Part shown: in pieces, positions 62,201 through 64,000 of the stretch
Position numbering within the stretch: position 1 is the stretch's first letter
How the letters are laid out: the number at the start of each line of letters is the position of its first letter
Assembly: GCF_004793475.1 (NCBI RefSeq)
Contig: NZ_SRYZ01000005.1
Span: forward strand, 62,001-126,000
From: Bacteroides muris (ex Afrizal et al. 2022)
Lineage (GTDB): Bacteria > Bacteroidota > Bacteroidia > Bacteroidales > Bacteroidaceae
DNA: 64,000 nucleotides
Direction: 5' to 3'
Position numbers and translations under genes: made by a program
Notes under the pieces: generated by a model
The model's input: only the letters and a program-made list of their open reading frames with translations
Told to the model about the DNA's origin: nothing
The model's database searches: none

Positions 62201-64000
62201 AAACAGACGATTGTCATCCGCCTGCGAGAAGTTTTCAGCTTCCTCTGACACAGATGTTTCGGGATTCATTAGTTCCTTCAGGGCTTCACCTTGGGGGAAA
62301 CGCTTATCGTTGCAGAATAAACGAATTTCATAATGTATATCAAAGACATTGCCGGTTGTTTCTCTCTCTATTCTCACAAGGTTATCTGCAAACACCGACG
62401 CATCGCCAGCATTAAACAGATTTATAATGAGTTTGTTGATATAAGGATGCTGAGTAATGTATTTGTGCAATAATCGGTAAACCATATTTTGGTTTACATC
62501 GCTGTCGATACGATACTGTATACCAATATTGAATAACTGAGACAGATAAGCTTTTAGTTGACGGAACCCAGTTGAGAAAGTATCGTCTTTGTCCTGAAGT
62601 GGATTGGCGTATAAACCCCAGCCGAAACATAGTTCTCCGACGTACTGCATGTATCCTGTACGTTTCTCATCCAGAAGTACAAGAGGAGCAATTTCCGGAT
62701 TTAGCTCACCATAGAAAAGTTTGTCCAATTTTTTATACCAGACATCCGGTTTGCGATAACGAGAATCATTATGTGTCTGCGATTCCCATTCTTCGTATTG
62801 TTCGTAAATATTTACGAGCCAAGCGAGTCGCAGAGGATGAAGCGGAGTAATAATATTTGTGTGCGCAGTTCTACCGTCAGGCATTTCAACTTCAAGAGAA
62901 ACTGTGTCTATTGATTGTAATTTGACAGCTTTATTTGATTCTACATTCTCAGATAAAACACTTGAAAGCCATGCTCTATATTCGCTCACATAAGTCTTGA
63001 TTTCATCAATGTGTTTAAATACCTCAAATGTTTCGACTACACCGGTATTGTTAGGAGCCGATTGTCTGATTGCATTAAATAGATTTTTTCGAGCATCAAT
63101 CAACGATTGAGGTACATTAACGTTGACTGGAACTACAAACGCGGATTTAAGTTGGACATCGGTATAATTGTCGCTGATTTCTGCCTCGACATAAGACAAC
63201 TGATCTCCCTTTTTCAGAAGGGCGCGTTGTAGTACAAGAAGTTTCTTGGACAGAGGAATCTGGTAGTTGTTGTCAGCATCATACCTCAACTGGAAGGTTT
63301 CAAGATGGGTACTTTCCTGCCAACTATGCAGTTCATCATCAGATGTGTTTTTTGACACCTTACCATTCTTCTCAACAATAGCAACACGCTTCGGCACAGT
63401 AAGTTCGAGACCTTTGCGATTCAGCTCAATTCTGTAGCGGAAATAAGCCATCAGTACATTGCGTATTTTCATACGTGTACCGATTTCTTCACCGTCTGAC
63501 TCATCATCTACATCTTTATTTCTTAAGAAGAATGTAGTAGAATCAGAAGTAAGCATCTTACGACGTTGTTGCTGGAAATCCTCTTTGGACATACCTTCAT
63601 CTTTTGTCTCCTCTTCAATCCATTCTTGCTGAACAGCCTCTTCGATAAATTCGTCCTTGGTATTCAGGACTGTTCCGTTTTCATCTTCTGCAAACACATG
63701 GAAAAAGTATGACCCATTATCAAATGTTTCCGGATTGATGGTAAATGATAAGTCTCGATAGTCTCGTTGATTATCCGAAACTTTCTTTGTCAAGAGGTCT
63801 CGCTCCTTGTAAAAACCGTCCCCATTCATCAGTGCAATACGAACTTTCTTTAGTTCTTCATACTGGCTGGGCTTTGGCGAAAAGAAAATACGGAGTTTTA
63901 CTTTTGCCCCTTTCTTTGGGTCAACCAACACTTCTGGGTCTCCATCGACAAGAGAATAAGATTTACCTCCTAAGTCAACTTTTACAATATGTAGTTTGCC
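59276..64000 (-). CDS. Giant HerA/FtsK-like ATPase with embedded nuclease-like motif (N-terminus beyond window)
   Basis: The frame is open to the right edge, so the start is outside the window; at least 1574 residues are present. The C-terminal third is a HerA-type ATPase with Walker A GVQGGGKSYT (about 60328-60355), Walker B KFIVFDEAHKY (about 59634-59665) and the arginine-finger-like TAIREMRHKGVSMMIASQD. In the middle, DFHPSKREIVFTVIEIKCR (about 61300-61355) fits a PD-(D/E)xK nuclease core. The rest of the N-terminal two-thirds has no recognised domain. DptH of phosphorothioation systems and large HerA proteins of other defence systems share this general plan. It is the first visible gene of a five-gene leftward operon. 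Confidence 0.82.
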   Translation of the reverse strand, partial: GKLHIVKVDLGGKSYSLVDGDPEVLVDPKKGAKVKLRIFFSPKPSQYEELKKVRIALMNGDGFYKERDLLTKKVSDNQRDYRDLSFTINPETFDNGSYFFHVFAEDENGTVLNTKDEFIEEAVQQEWIEEETKDEGMSKEDFQQQRRKMLTSDSTTFFLRNKDVDDESDGEEIGTRMKIRNVLMAYFRYRIELNRKGLELTVPKRVAIVEKNGKVSKNTSDDELHSWQESTHLETFQLRYDADNNYQIPLSKKLLVLQRALLKKGDQLSYVEAEISDNYTDVQLKSAFVVPVNVNVPQSLIDARKNLFNAIRQSAPNNTGVVETFEVFKHIDEIKTYVSEYRAWLSSVLSENVESNKAVKLQSIDTVSLEVEMPDGRTAHTNIITPLHPLRLAWLVNIYEQYEEWESQTHNDSRYRKPDVWYKKLDKLFYGELNPEIAPLVLLDEKRTGYMQYVGELCFGWGLYANPLQDKDDTFSTGFRQLKAYLSQLFNIGIQYRIDSDVNQNMVYRLLHKYITQHPYINKLIINLFNAGDASVFADNLVRIERETTGNVFDIHYEIRLFCNDKRFPQGEALKELMNPETSVSEEAENFSQADDNRLFPKLRFSINSIDEFVKDPMRFPAHMSFLINPFPTQASLKRSKTIQSSFYLNGVVMRPIVQVDNVSEGSEIQWQRFISDIPMQNATMFAAEFQNLFGNVQSLIGTSMTSDHELSVPSLTLNIKDSNSEMLSLIHDVSDWVVTFDKNMGPEFYDMPCKAGEQPYLLDYIPSAELNGISSFLTCRPTSEIEGIMAPHFKNFGIDVSDKTSFLELLSDIRSVSSSMIMQLESSRNKVFEVLGTTLMKRMLKGKGLLEDSFIVPIDLHQNLFADLDSDSGERADDLLVDFHPSKREIVFTVIEIKCRQNLSDDELFSLQEKMQSQIKNTILALRTNFDPEFKSPDRLDRELRTIELQSLLLFYSRRAARYKYLNEETAKEYEEFILSLQNGDYIIRFKKMGFIYEFQSDTYQRKDVLNDTIFYILGKPMIEMIIEDVDSLRTVDVVRAAADEDMKTEFETSDRILRENSFHINNDVEDIADIQVKQRVKMLSSSEIEHVESEAEKDNNNTEINSIPNGESNSSDSWHTTGVIETVEIKPDQPLPPVETKPKDNMPPDTAILNKPKNYVDSVVFDPNYIQPTYDILIGKTSGSEQYGILGESINGHRKIAIDLSETNTISLFGVQGGGKSYTIGTISEMTLKQFSNVNLLPGPMASVIFHYSESPDYAPEFTSMVYPNDETGQLKKLKDVYGADAARIEDVIMLCPADKVEERMEEYPSLMIHPIKFHSTDLNVQDWQFLLKAVGNDSTYIAQLKQIMKALRKNLNIDALKESVDNSGLLSATQKSLAKQRLSFAEEYIDDTIKLGSLLRPGRLIIVDLRDEWIDEDDALGLFVIMLNIFSGVKEFKGRKFNKFIVFDEAHKYMGNKDLTSTIVTAIREMRHKGVSMMIASQDPMSLPTQIIELSSVVLLHKFNSPQWVKHIQKSITQLQSLSSSDMASLVPGEAYLWATKATDKGVTLRPMKISTRPRVTKHGGDTIKAI

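Noticed and set aside
63929..63931. GTG at 63931 as the start of the giant ATPase
   Set aside because: The same frame stays open to base 64000 with ordinary protein-like sequence and there is no ribosome-binding site before this GTG, so the gene most likely starts beyond the window.

Overview
The window looks like chromosome of a gut Bacteroides. The evidence is the promoter signature TAnnTTTG, in two cases with TTG 19 bp upstream, together with typical Bacteroides content: GH51 arabinofuranosidase, pyrophosphate-dependent phosphofructokinase, an RRM RNA-binding protein, a NagB-LmbE fusion, a BspA-like lipoprotein and many signal-peptide beta-barrels. No rRNA, tRNA, CRISPR array, insertion sequence or integrase was seen. 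Genus is inferred from gene content; species cannot be decided here.

Layout. 0-6.4 kb: pentose catabolism (end of araA, an AraB-like kinase, a secreted GH51 enzyme, transketolase, RpiB), which releases L-arabinose and feeds it into the pentose phosphate pathway. 6.4-11.2 kb: a very large BspA-type leucine-rich-repeat lipoprotein and a membrane-anchored TPR/AraC regulator. 11.4-14.5 kb: a six-gene operon for a 2-oxoacid:ferredoxin oxidoreductase, including a tiny membrane protein. 14.8-20 kb: a putative porin, a solute-binding protein and NAD synthetase (nadE). 20.3-21.3 kb: a PerR-like repressor and rubrerythrin (peroxide defence). 21.7-24.1 kb: an ECF sigma factor, a probable anti-sigma factor and two secreted proteins. 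24.2-28.5 kb: an OMPP1/FadL-like protein, a His/Ser/Arg-rich protein and PrmA. 28.5-31.2 kb: two FtsX/MacB-type permeases behind a probable sigma-54 promoter. 31.2-34.5 kb: GH25 lysozyme, PFP and an RNA-binding protein. 34.5-40.3 kb: an RND multidrug efflux operon. 40.6-43 kb: an acyltransferase, a nitrilase-family amidase and a SIMPL protein. 43.4-46.7 kb: amino-sugar catabolism (NagA and NagB-LmbE). 46.8-52.9 kb: a cell-wall amidase, a TusA-like protein, a YgiQ radical SAM protein and a small beta-barrel.

From about 53 kb to the right edge the window becomes an accessory (probable defence) island. It starts with a 0.7 kb spacer carrying degenerate repeats and tandem operators. Next is a tripartite HipB-HipS-HipT toxin-antitoxin locus. 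Then comes a leftward operon read from beyond the right edge: a giant HerA/FtsK-like ATPase with an embedded PD-(D/E)xK-like motif (cut by the window), a PP2C phosphatase, a Fic protein, a DinD-RhuM fusion and a DUF6155 protein. This combination is the best candidate for an undescribed system.

A second theme is periodic DNA between genes: a TGCA array with an 11-bp step (17919-18032), a tandem of 21-bp imperfect palindromes (21483-21587) and a long hairpin built from 7-bp repeats between araA and araB (390-458). None is explained by the genes.
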